DNA of 64,000 nt from Paenibacillus terricola. Its GTDB lineage: Bacteria > Bacillota > Bacilli > Paenibacillales > Paenibacillaceae. The position numbers were made by a program, and so were the translations under genes. The notes under the pieces were generated by a model. It saw nothing but the letters and a program-made list of their open reading frames with translations, made no database searches and was not told where the DNA came from. The stretch spans positions 62,001 to 126,000 of the forward strand of contig NZ_JACXZA010000002.1 of assembly GCF_014779765.1 (NCBI RefSeq). The letters are read 5' to 3'. Below, in pieces: positions 9,320 to 17,728 of this stretch. Numbering within the stretch: the stretch's first letter is position 1; each line of letters opens with the position of its first letter.

Positions 9320-10900
9320 GGCTGTCCCAAAAGATCATAAAATTTGACCTTGTGACAGCTCCTGTTTTTTTCTAATAGGAAACACAAAGAAACCGTTCCT
9401 TGGTAAAATGGAAGTGCGACCCACCATTTACGAAAGGAACGGTTTCTTTGTACATTCAATATACCTTGGATCAACTTTGCCTGCCAATGGACCTCAAGGA
9501 AGATATTCCTCAAACCCACCTCGTGCGCGTCGTGAATGCGGCGGTTAATCGTCTCGACGACAATATCTTTTCCACCGCTTATCCTGGTGGTGGCCGAGAC
9601 AGCTATCACCCGAAAATGCTAACCAAAGTGCTTATCTATGCCTACACCCAGCGGATCTACACCTCCCGCCAGATCGCAAAAGCCGTTCGTGAAAATATCA
9701 TGTTCATGTGGATCGCCGGCAGACAACGCCCAGATTTCCGTACCATCAACTTCTTTCATTCGGAGCGAATGAAAGATGTACTGGAGACAGTCTTCACCGG
9801 TGTACTTCAGTTTCTAATAGATGAAAAATATGTGAAGCTCGAACATTACTTTGTGGATAGTATGAAAATCGAGGCGAATGCAAATCGATACACATTCGTC
9901 TGGGGCAAAGCTGTTGTAAAGCAGAAAGCAAAACTGCAAGAGAAAGTGAAGACCTTGTTCGCAACCATTGAAGCATCAGAGCAGCAAGAAGAGCAAGATC
10001 AGTCCGGGCATGACCTCGCTGAGCTAGGCGAAGCATCTTCTCTTACGAGCGAAAAACTGGAGGTTGCTGTTCAGCAATTGGAGGCTCAACTACAATCCCG
10101 GCCGAAGGACAAACCTTTGAAGAAAGCGGTACGTATGCTTCGCAAAGACCTGCTCCCATGTCTGCATAAATATGAAATTCAGCAAGAAGTACTAGGTAAT
10201 CGGAATAGCTTTAGCAAGACCGATCACGATGCTACCTTTATGCGGATGAAAGAAGACCACATGCGCAATGGTACAATGTACAAATCGGAACAGAAAACCA
10301 ATCCATTATTAATTAATGCTTGCATCAGCGACCAACGGACACACGCTGCTTGAAACCGCATCTGGAGAAGGCTAAAGCAGCACTTGGCCAGTTACCGAAA
10401 ACCATTTTTGCCGACGCAGGATATGGCGGAGAAGAAAATTATGCATATCTGGAAAGTGAAGAACTGGAAGCTGTTGTCAAGTACAGCAACTATCACATGG
10501 AAAAATCAAAAAGCTGGCAGAATGACATAAGCAAGTTAGACAATTGGCAGTACGATGTAATTCAAGATACATGGACATGTGCGGCTGTGCGTCAATTGTT
10601 GTATCGCTACGAAAGCAAAGAAAAGACAGAAAGTGGATATGGAATCAGAAGGCGTCACTATCGAAGTGAAAGCTGTGAAGGATGTCCACTCAAGGCGAAT
10701 TGCACGAAAGCGCAAGGAAACCGAGAAATTAGCGTTAGCTTCCAATACCTGCGCTACAAAGAGCAGGTACGGGAAAAGCTTCGAAGCGAGGAAGGCTACG
10801 CGCTATCGGTCAGGCGTATGATCGAGAAGGAGAGTGTTTTCGGGCAAATTTCAATAAATTGGTCTGAATATCAGTAAGCTGACCTACTTTTGGGACAGCC
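9320..10900 (+). mobile_element. Defective IS1182-family insertion sequence
   Basis: A 1.58-kb element bounded by 14-base perfect inverted repeats GGCTGTCCCAAAAG (9320-9333) and its complement (10887-10900). It contains a broken IS1182-type transposase. The flanks read AAAAGG on the left and TCCTTTTT on the right, so it appears to sit in a palindromic, terminator-like target downstream of the fructokinase. I did not find an unambiguous direct target repeat. It is oriented with the operon and is inactive as it stands. Confidence 0.85.
9448..10877 (+). pseudogene. IS1182-family transposase, frameshifted and truncated
   Basis: The coding part starts at TTG 9448 ('MYIQYTLDQ', AGGAACGG upstream), with the family N-terminus ('LVRVVNAAVNRLDD') and DDE-domain segments ('VDSMKIEANANRYTFVW', 'SKTDHDATFMRMKEDHMRNG'). 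After 'MRNG' (about 10270) a deletion of about 16 bases, judged against the usual family sequence, shifts the frame. The expected 'YNVQIGTENQ' is found in another frame from 10272 and ends at an in-frame TAA at 10314. Reading resumes with 'HQRPTDTRC' (10323) through 'ADAGYGGEENY'. The C-terminus stops early after 'ESVFGQI', lacking roughly the last 60 residues typical of the family. At least three lesions make it a pseudogene. Confidence 0.88.
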
Positions 10901-11416
10901 TCCTTTTTGTACCGACAGGCTACAGCACACTTCGCTTTAACCAGTAGGAAGATGTTGTGAAAACATCTGAGGGGACGTTGCCCTGCGAATAGGCTGATGA
11001 CCAAGTCATGGGCCGCATCGTAATGTGTCATCTGCTTAAAGGCACTTTTTTTCGCTCTTACCACTCCAGACCTATAATATGTACGGGTTCTTTCTTTAAT
11101 CTGTGTAGTGTAAACTGTTTTCTTATACATTATCATCGAATTGATAATTCGGAAAAGGAGGAAAAGGAGGAATTTTGAACAAAATGTAAGCGCTTAACAA
11201 TGGGTTCTAAACTCGAACAGAGGGAATCCATGGAAAGAAGAAAATGTTTAGCGATCTTGCTCGCAGCAGTTTATTGATTCTAACAGATGGGATGGCTTGG
11301 TTGTTCTTGCGGATACGACTGTAGCTCATTGCAAAGCAAACCGCCACGACTAGAATGATACGAAATGTATCTATTACCGAGTGGCTGTATCATATTTTGG
11401 GAGGGGAAGTAACACA
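10901..11416. other. Intergenic region upstream of the xylanase gene
   Basis: About 515 bases without a convincing gene. It contains an inverted repeat (ATTATCA/TGATAAT, 11129-11148), a duplicated purine-rich AAAAGGAGG track at 11153-11171 that leads only to a five-codon reading frame, and a cre-like box at 11185-11199. A reading frame on the minus strand (10810-11136) partly covers the IS end and matches nothing I recognise. Confidence 0.5.
11185..11199 (+). promoter_or_regulatory. cre-like catabolite-repression box (imperfect)
   Basis: The sequence TGTAAGCGCTTAACA resembles the CcpA operator but carries one extra base in the right half compared with the 14-base consensus. It lies about 220 bases before the GH10 xylanase start. 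CcpA control of the xylanase is an inference. Confidence 0.35.
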
Positions 11417-14400
11417 ATGAACAAGCGAATTAAGCAGATTTTGGTGTTAGCGTTTGCGGTTGCATTGTGCTTGCAGCAGTATGGGATCGTACAAAAGGCA
11501 AGTGCGGCCGGCGCAAATGGTTATTTTCTTAAGGTTCAAACCACAGGTGGGAATCAGTGGGATGGTGCGCACATAGACACAGGGGCAAGCGGCTTAAACC
11601 TCGTCGCCGGCACAGCCTACACCTTCTCCTATGACTTATACACCCCTGACAAAGATGTTGCAGGCATCGTTCTACAAACTAGCGGAAACTACAACTGGAT
11701 TAAAAATACGGGAGCTTTAAGCGCGGCAAGTCCCGCTTGGACTTCATACACGGCGACATATACTTATGTAGCCGCAAGCGGCGGACAACTTCAATTTGTT
11801 AAAACCGGCGATAGCGGTGCTACGGATGCAAAGAATATAACTTACTACATCGACAACTTTGTTGTAAAAGACGCAACAACCGGCAATGTTGTTTACACTG
11901 CCAACTTTGATGACCAATCTACTGATGGTTTCGTTCCGAATGGGAGTGCTACGCTGTCTGCTGTTAATACCACTAGTGCTGGAACAACAACACCAACTCT
12001 TAACCCGGATGTACTCTCCTTGCCAAGCATTAAGAATACGTACCCGAATTATTTGATGGGCAGCATTATCGGCCCCTATTACATGCAAAACTCAATTATG
12101 CCCGTCATTAAAGCACAGTTTGGCGTTGTGACATCAGAAAACGCGATGAAGCCAGCTTCGCTGATCGGCACCAGCGCCTCTACGCATAACGTCGCGGATC
12201 TGAGCTTTAATGCAGCGGACACGGAAGTTCAGAGCGCTATCAACAATGGCCTAAAAGTACATGGGCATACGCTTGTCTGGGAAGGGCAGTCGATTCCGTG
12301 GCTAAACAACGCTAGGATCTCCGACTCAGACCCGACTCCATCCAACCCAGGTCTGACCGCGGCTGGGGCGTACGCGAACATGAACGACTATATTAATGCG
12401 GTGCTCAAGCATTTTGACGGCAAGTTTAACGCGAGCACGCAGAACATTATCTCGTGGGACGTTGTCAATGAAGCGTTCAGCGGTAACGTCCGTGACAGCT
12501 CTCTTAGTCGGACAGACTGGCATAGCTACTTGAAAGCCACCCCTTGGCTGAAGGCGACGGACGATAACTACGTCGAACAAGCGTTCAAGTATGCCCGTGC
12601 GGCGGAGCCTGATTACAACGTGCTGTTGTACTACAACGACTATAGCATGGACGACCAGAATAAGGCTGCGGCCGTTCGCGACATGGTGAAAGACATCAAT
12701 AGCCGTTGGGCTGTGGATCACCCTGGCAAGCAGCTCATTCAGGGCGTCGGCATGCAAGAGCATAACGGCCTCGGCACCAACCCTAACAATACGCGCAAGT
12801 CGATCCAGATGTTCAAGGATATTGGCGTCAAAGTGTCGATCAGCGAGCTGGACATCTCCGCTGGCACAGGCGGAACGCAGACTCCCGATCAGAAGACAGC
12901 TCAAGCCGCACAGTACGCGCGGTTGATGCAAGTTTATACCGATCCTGCCTTTAAGGACACGGTGCAGCGCATCACATTCTGGGGGCTGACAGACACTAAC
13001 AGCTGGTTGTCTTCCGGCAGTCCGTTGCTGTTCGACGGCAAACTGTACCCGAAAGACGCGTTTTACGCCGTGATTGACCCGGCCGGTTACCTTGCGAATT
13101 ACAAGGGACCAGCGAAGCCTGCAGGGAAAACTGCAACAGCCGCAAAAGGGACTCCGACCATCGATGGCAATAAAGACGACATTTGGAATACGGCATCGCC
13201 TATCGATATCAATGTAACGCAGACAGGCATTACGAAGGCGGATACGCACATGCCGGCCGCTACCGCTCGCATGTTGTGGGACAACGGTAACCTGTACGTA
13301 TTCGCGCAGGTGACCAAAGATCCGTCCGAACCGTTGGACAAGGGGAACGCAAACCCTTGGGAGCAGGATTCACTTGAAGTATATGTTGACCTGACGAACG
13401 GTTCTAGCGCCATGTACTCGAACGCTTCCGGGCATTATCGCGTTCGGTATGACGGCTTTGCGACGGTAGACGCAGGCATGACGGATAATCAGGGCGTTGC
13501 AACGAAGATGACCTCCGCGACGACGTACGACGAGACGACGAATTCCTACACCGTCGAGATGAAGATTCCGTTTATCCAGATTACGCCTGCGATTGGTACT
13601 CAGATCGGCTTTGACGCTCAGGTGAACGACGCGAAAGCCGGTGCACGCATTGGCGCGTTCGCTTGGAACGACGCTACAGGCACGGCTTATCAGGATCTAT
13701 TCAAGATTGGCACGTTGCAACTTGTTGCAGGCGACACGGTACCTCCTGTAACTACGGATAACGCCCCAACCGGGTGGCAAACCCATCCCGTGAACGTAAT
13801 CCTCCAAGCGACTGATGAAGGAAGCGGAGTTGCTTCAACGTCTTACAGCCTGGACGGAGGAGCCTATGTCACCGGCAATTCGGTGTCGATTACTTCGGAG
13901 GGGATTCACACTCTTGGTTACTACAGCGTGGACGGGGCAGGCAACAAGGAAGCGGACAAAGAGAAGATCATTCAGATCGATCTGACAGCCCCCGCGATCA
14001 CGGTGCCGGACATCACGAAGGTTCTGATTAGTGATGCCTTGAACTATCCGATTGCTGTATCCGATGCAACTAGCGGCGTGGATTCGACGTCCGTCACTTT
14101 AGACGGAATACCTGTATCCAACACGATTCAAACAGCACCATTGAGTCTATCGCTCGGCGTGCATTCCATTGTCGTGACAGCTAGCGATAAGGCAGGGAAT
14201 TCCGTTACGGTTACACGTCAAATTACCGTTTATATGGATATAGCGCATCTAGACTCACTGATTCAATCTGGCAGTGACAACGGCTTCATTACGAAACCAG
14301 GGCTGGTAAACAGCCTGTTAGCGAAGGTGAAGCAGGTGCAAGCGGCCGGCGCTGACGCCAAGCAGGTGGGCAATGCCTTGAACGCCCTCAGCAACGAAGT

Positions 14401-14482
14401 GAGCGCCCAGTCGGGGAAAGGACTGAACGCTGGTTACGCGGCTCTGGTGCAGAGTATCCTTAAGTCTCTAGGCAATAAGTAA
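11417..14482 (+). CDS. Secreted multidomain GH10 endo-1,4-beta-xylanase
   Basis: A 1021-residue extracellular xylanase. A signal peptide (residues 1-30, cleavage near 'ASA-AGA') precedes a CBM4/9/22-like carbohydrate-binding domain (about 35-185). The GH10 barrel (about 195-560) has acid/base Glu352 in 'WDVVNEAF' and nucleophile Glu477 in 'ISELDI'. A CBM9 domain follows (about 570-770), then two Ig-like modules ('DEGSGVASTSYSLDGG' and 'SDATSGVDSTSVTLDG') and a C-terminal FIMAH-like helical domain (about 944-1021) typical of Paenibacillus exoproteins. ATG 11417 follows GGAGGGGAAG at 11400-11409; an in-frame start at 11381 lacks a site. It is monocistronic with its own terminator. It should cleave xylan backbones outside the cell. 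Confidence 0.94.
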   Translation: MNKRIKQILVLAFAVALCLQQYGIVQKASAAGANGYFLKVQTTGGNQWDGAHIDTGASGLNLVAGTAYTFSYDLYTPDKDVAGIVLQTSGNYNWIKNTGALSAASPAWTSYTATYTYVAASGGQLQFVKTGDSGATDAKNITYYIDNFVVKDATTGNVVYTANFDDQSTDGFVPNGSATLSAVNTTSAGTTTPTLNPDVLSLPSIKNTYPNYLMGSIIGPYYMQNSIMPVIKAQFGVVTSENAMKPASLIGTSASTHNVADLSFNAADTEVQSAINNGLKVHGHTLVWEGQSIPWLNNARISDSDPTPSNPGLTAAGAYANMNDYINAVLKHFDGKFNASTQNIISWDVVNEAFSGNVRDSSLSRTDWHSYLKATPWLKATDDNYVEQAFKYARAAEPDYNVLLYYNDYSMDDQNKAAAVRDMVKDINSRWAVDHPGKQLIQGVGMQEHNGLGTNPNNTRKSIQMFKDIGVKVSISELDISAGTGGTQTPDQKTAQAAQYARLMQVYTDPAFKDTVQRITFWGLTDTNSWLSSGSPLLFDGKLYPKDAFYAVIDPAGYLANYKGPAKPAGKTATAAKGTPTIDGNKDDIWNTASPIDINVTQTGITKADTHMPAATARMLWDNGNLYVFAQVTKDPSEPLDKGNANPWEQDSLEVYVDLTNGSSAMYSNASGHYRVRYDGFATVDAGMTDNQGVATKMTSATTYDETTNSYTVEMKIPFIQITPAIGTQIGFDAQVNDAKAGARIGAFAWNDATGTAYQDLFKIGTLQLVAGDTVPPVTTDNAPTGWQTHPVNVILQATDEGSGVASTSYSLDGGAYVTGNSVSITSEGIHTLGYYSVDGAGNKEADKEKIIQIDLTAPAITVPDITKVLISDALNYPIAVSDATSGVDSTSVTLDGIPVSNTIQTAPLSLSLGVHSIVVTASDKAGNSVTVTRQITVYMDIAHLDSLIQSGSDNGFITKPGLVNSLLAKVKQVQAAGADAKQVGNALNALSNEVSAQSGKGLNAGYAALVQSILKSLGNK

Positions 14483-14533
14483 GCTGGAGCAGCAGTGCGC
14501 GTTGAAGCCCTAGTATACAACTGCAACGCAGAA

Positions 14534-14569
14534 CGGCCCGCATGCGATTATCGCGTGCGGGCCGTTTTT
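14534..14569 (+). terminator. Rho-independent terminator of the xylanase gene
   Basis: A 14-base-pair GC-rich stem (arms CGGCCCGCATGCGA and TCGCGTGCGGGCCG, with one G-T wobble) with a TTA loop followed by TTTTT, 52 bases after the xylanase stop. Confidence 0.9.
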
Positions 14570-14703
14570 ATGACATTACAACATGAGGGAATTGTCACCT
14601 TTGGCATTGAATTGTGCAGATCGACTTGTTGATTGAGACAAGAACTAGAAAGCAAAGTGTGTTGGTTCCCAATCCAGTTCGCAAGTACCGGGCCAGAATC
14701 CAA

Positions 14704-15144
14704 TCAATTGGTGGACTCCGCTAGTCGCTTAAGTACCAATAGCACTGATTGTTCGTCGTCTTCCGTCACGTTATTTTCCTCATCGTTGCTGTTGGAGCCC
14801 GGCCGATTGTCGATCTGTTGAATCTTCAACAAGGTGCCAACCCCTTCCGTACTCAAGTCGTAACTCATGGTGAAGTAATTTTCGGGTGTGTCCTCCAAGC
14901 CGGGACGTGGAGCGAAGAGGGAGTATCTGAGAGACTGATAAGGTGCAAACTCTAGCACCGTGCCCCACTGCTCGTAAATATTGCCTTCCCACTCCGTTCG
15001 AAACCGGATCTCGCTACCGATTTGCCAATCGGTTATAAGACGACTGCCGTACTGCCACTGTTTGACCCATTCAGGGTTTGTTATTGTATCCCACACTCGC
15101 TCGGCATGTGCGTTTATAATAATTCGGGATGTACTCGTGGACAT
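14704..15144 (-). CDS. SRPBCC (AHSA1/START-like) domain protein
   Basis: A 146-residue cytoplasmic protein of the SRPBCC superfamily, which folds into a hydrophobic ligand-binding cavity. The N-terminus 'IIINAHAERVWDTITNPEWV' and 'WGTVLEFAPYQSLRYS' match the AHSA1-like subgroup often annotated 'SRPBCC domain-containing protein'. ATG 15144 is chosen over an adjacent TTG because GGAGGT (complement at 15151-15156) lies 6 bases upstream. It converges on the xylanase gene. The ligand is unknown. Confidence 0.85.
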   Translation of the reverse strand: MSTSTSRIIINAHAERVWDTITNPEWVKQWQYGSRLITDWQIGSEIRFRTEWEGNIYEQWGTVLEFAPYQSLRYSLFAPRPGLEDTPENYFTMSYDLSTEGVGTLLKIQQIDNRPGSNSNDEENNVTEDDEQSVLLVLKRLAESTN

Positions 15145-15633
15145 CAATTTACCTCCTCATTCATTTTTCTGCCCTAACCATTCGACGATTGCATGTTAAT
15201 TCCTGCCAGAACGATCATATAAATTGCCGTTACAGACAATGCAGAAACCTTATCATATGCGATAGCGAAATAATTGCGGATGCAGGCCCACTTCAAAGAT
15301 CCCGAGTAGATGCGTCGTTACGAATAAATGGGAGACTTAAGCTTATAGATACTCGAGGGAAGCGTAAAGAATATTCGGGAATCGCTTGAACTGCGTTCCA
15401 GAATTGCAAGCATTTTTATTTTAATGATCGTTAAAATTAATTCTTGAACACTCAATAAAGAAAATGATATTCTCTTCGATGAAGGAGAGGATGCCATGAT
15501 CGAAACCTCTCAGCGTTGCCGAAATATCCATAGCTAGTTAAAACGATGACTTTTTTTTGAGTAAATAACCAAGTAGGCCCATAGGACTATTTGAAATACG
15601 CCTTCAATAAATCGATATTCAAGGAGGTCCACC
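15145..15633. other. Divergent intergenic region with a 13-codon reading frame
   Basis: About 490 bases between two divergent genes. The only translatable item is ATG 15496 to TAG 15537 (13 codons, AAGGAGAG 8 bases upstream). It may be a leader peptide or the remnant of a gene start. No clear promoter or hairpin could be assigned. Confidence 0.35.
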
Positions 15634-16458
15634 ATGAAGAATATCGTGATTACGGGAGGAACCGACGGCATCGGCAAGGCTCTGGCCATTACATATCTAC
15701 AGAGAGGAGATCGCGTCATCGTCGTCGGACGCAATGCCGAGAAAAGCATTGCGTTTCTCTCGGCCGCCCGTGACATTGACGCCGGCGAAAGAGCTTCCTT
15801 CATTCAGGCGGAACTGAGCCTGATTCATGAGAATAAGAGGGTCATCGAGGAGATCAAGAATCGGCTCCCCGCGATTGACGCTCTAGTATTATGCGCCCGG
15901 CATTATCGTTCGACACGATTCGTAACAGCGGAAGGCTTCGAGGACAATTTCGCATTGTTCTACTTGAGTCGGTTCGTGCTCAGTTACGGTTTGATCGAGT
16001 TACTGGATAAAGCCGACAACCCGATCATCGCCAACATAGCAGGACCGGGCTACAATCTGTCCGCAATCCAATGGGACAATCTCGGGCTCGAGAGAAATTA
16101 TCATGGTGGCGCGGCCTTGGGCCAAGGAGGCAAGCTGAACGACCTGCTTGGCGTTGCTTTTGCCGATAATGACAAGAGTAGCCGAATTAAGTATGCGTTA
16201 TTTCATCCGGGCGTTGTGTCTACCAGCTTCTCCGGCGAGTACGACGAGTCGACCGCGGATCATATCGTAGAGCTGAAGAAGCGCGGCAAATCGATTGCGG
16301 AAGCCGTCGCGCCGATTATCGCCCGCATTGACGCTCCGCCGCTCGAACCGCTGAGCGCTTTCGTGGAAGGCGAACGCATTAGCGTCGATCACAAGGCCTT
16401 CGGCAAGAGCGCCGCGAAACGACTTTACGACATAACCCTGAGCCTGCTGCCCCGTTGA
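15634..16458 (+). CDS. SDR-family oxidoreductase lacking the usual catalytic tyrosine
   Basis: A 274-residue Rossmann-fold protein. The NAD(P)-binding motif 'TGGTDGIG' is at residues 7-14, 'VVGRN' ends beta-strand 2, and 'NIAGPG' sits where the catalytic serine strand should be. In the region of the YxxxK motif the sequence is 'AALGQGGKLND': the Lys is present but the Tyr position is Gly. It may therefore be a poor dehydrogenase, or a related residue may substitute. The start has an excellent AAGGAGGT site at 15620-15627. It is followed by a TetR-type gene, a common pairing of regulator and target, but no substrate can be named. Confidence 0.85.
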   Translation: MKNIVITGGTDGIGKALAITYLQRGDRVIVVGRNAEKSIAFLSAARDIDAGERASFIQAELSLIHENKRVIEEIKNRLPAIDALVLCARHYRSTRFVTAEGFEDNFALFYLSRFVLSYGLIELLDKADNPIIANIAGPGYNLSAIQWDNLGLERNYHGGAALGQGGKLNDLLGVAFADNDKSSRIKYALFHPGVVSTSFSGEYDESTADHIVELKKRGKSIAEAVAPIIARIDAPPLEPLSAFVEGERISVDHKAFGKSAAKRLYDITLSLLPR

Positions 16459-16518
16459 CGGAGAACAAGTCATACAGATCCCGCAAGAGAGAAACTTTAT
16501 GAATCGGAGGGGGCGAAC

Positions 16519-17097
16519 GTAGCCAGACATAAAGAGTTCGATACAACCGAGGTCCTTTCCAAAGTCGTGGACGTTTTCTGGGTGCATGGTTATGAAGGCA
16601 CTTCTATACAGGACTTGGTCAATCATGTCGGAATCAATGCACAAAGTCTTTATAACGCTTTCGGGGGCAAACGCGAATTGTTCCTTGCATCGCTCCGTTT
16701 TTATGCCGATCAAAGCAACACGGTTCATATTCTGGACAGCACACCTTCAGGGAAAGAAGCGATTTCAAACGTGTTTCGCGAGGTAACCGCGATATTATCC
16801 CGCCCGGATGGATCGAGGGGATGCTTCCTTATCAATACGAATGTGGAGATGGCGCCGCATGATCTCGAAATCGCCGCTTTCCTGGAAAAGGAAAGGGCTC
16901 TTGTTATCGACGCTTATTATCGAGCATTAACCCGAGCGAAGGAACAGGGCGAGCTTCACGAACGCCATCAAGATCTTATGGCGCTTGCGCGATATCTGAG
17001 CAATGCGCATGGGGGATTGATCGTTACGGCCAAGACGATATCCGGCAAGAAGATTCTAGACGACATCGTCCGAGTCACTCTTTCGATTCTAGATTAA
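16519..17097 (+). CDS. TetR/AcrR-family regulator with a damaged start codon
   Basis: A DNA-binding repressor of about 192 residues. The helix-turn-helix region 'VFWVHGYEGTSIQDLVNHVG' and 'LYNAFGGKRELFLASL' are typical of the family. Similarity to family N-termini ('ARHKEFDTTEVLSKV') begins at 16522, preceded by GTA at 16519 with a CGGAGGGGG ribosome site 5 bases upstream. GTA is not a start codon; a GTG there would fit perfectly. The first standard start in frame is GTG 16567, which would delete most of helix 1. The gene is either expressed weakly from 16567 or silenced by a GTG-to-GTA change. It probably controlled the SDR gene 60 bases upstream. Confidence 0.75.
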   Translation, partial: VARHKEFDTTEVLSKVVDVFWVHGYEGTSIQDLVNHVGINAQSLYNAFGGKRELFLASLRFYADQSNTVHILDSTPSGKEAISNVFREVTAILSRPDGSRGCFLINTNVEMAPHDLEIAAFLEKERALVIDAYYRALTRAKEQGELHERHQDLMALARYLSNAHGGLIVTAKTISGKKILDDIVRVTLSILD

Positions 17098-17195
17098 AAG
17101 GACGATAATGTCTGTCAGGGGTTGCCACTCCCACTAACCAAGTCGTTACCGACTTTAGTATCCAATCCGATTCAAAGTAAGGGAGTGATTTATCC

Positions 17196-17528
17196 ATGAT
17201 TGATCAGCGAGAATATCCAATCGAGACTGTCATTCATGTATTAGGCGGCAAATGGAAGCCGATTATTTTATGGCATTTGATGGATTCAGACAAGCGCTTT
17301 AGCGATCTGGAAAAGCTCATCCCCGGCGTTTCCTCAAAAATGCTTGCGCAACATCTACGCAACTTGCAACAAGCAGGCATTATTGAAAGGACCGTATACC
17401 CCACAGTCCCTCCTAAAGTAGAATATTCACTAAGCGAATACGGTAAAACATTGATCCCTGTAGCGGAAGTCATGTGTGATTGGGGAGAAGGTCATAATGA
17501 GCGCAAACGTGATGAACCAGCGTCTTAA
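17196..17528 (+). CDS. HxlR-family winged-helix regulator
   Basis: A 110-residue transcription regulator. The family core is plain: 'VLGGKWKPIILWHL', 'FSDLEKLIPGVSSKMLAQHL' (recognition helix) and 'YSLSEYGKTLIPV' (wing). Most family members have Cys just before this core for thiol or aldehyde sensing ('CP.E..'); here the position is Tyr ('EYPIET'), leaving one Cys near the C-terminus ('VMCDWG'). AAGGGAGTGA lies 9-10 bases upstream of ATG 17196. No obvious target gene is adjacent. Confidence 0.9.
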   Translation: MIDQREYPIETVIHVLGGKWKPIILWHLMDSDKRFSDLEKLIPGVSSKMLAQHLRNLQQAGIIERTVYPTVPPKVEYSLSEYGKTLIPVAEVMCDWGEGHNERKRDEPAS

Positions 17529-17554
17529 ATATTGCATGAACACATGAATTGAAC

Positions 17555-17574
17555 CCGCCCTGAAGGCGGCTTTT
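17555..17574 (+). terminator. Short terminator after the HxlR gene
   Basis: A 5-base-pair stem CCGCC/GGCGG with a 5-base loop followed by TTTT, 27 bases after the stop. Confidence 0.55.
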
Positions 17575-17640
17575 ATCACTTTATTTGGCGCAAGCGGGGC
17601 AATTGGCAGACTCGTTCTGGAGAGAGAACGAGAGAGAAAT

Positions 17641-17672
17641 AAATGGAACAACTCTGTTGAGTTGTTCCATTT
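17641..17672. terminator. Long perfect hairpin, likely bidirectional terminator
   Basis: A 14-base perfect inverted repeat (AAATGGAACAACTC and GAGTTGTTCCATTT) around a TGTT loop, lying between the convergent HxlR and glucosaminidase genes. T-rich ends on both strands suit termination in both directions. Confidence 0.7.
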
Positions 17673-17728
17673 ATTTCGTCATACTGTTCCTATGGCTAAC
17701 GGTAGTTCTCCCAAATGTTGTCGTATGA

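Noticed and set aside
10810-11136. Minus-strand frame of 108 codons after the IS element
   Set aside because: Part of it is the antisense of the IS end; no recognisable family and no ribosome site.
12326-13249. 307-codon frame opposite the xylanase
   Set aside because: Antisense shadow of the GH10 catalytic domain.
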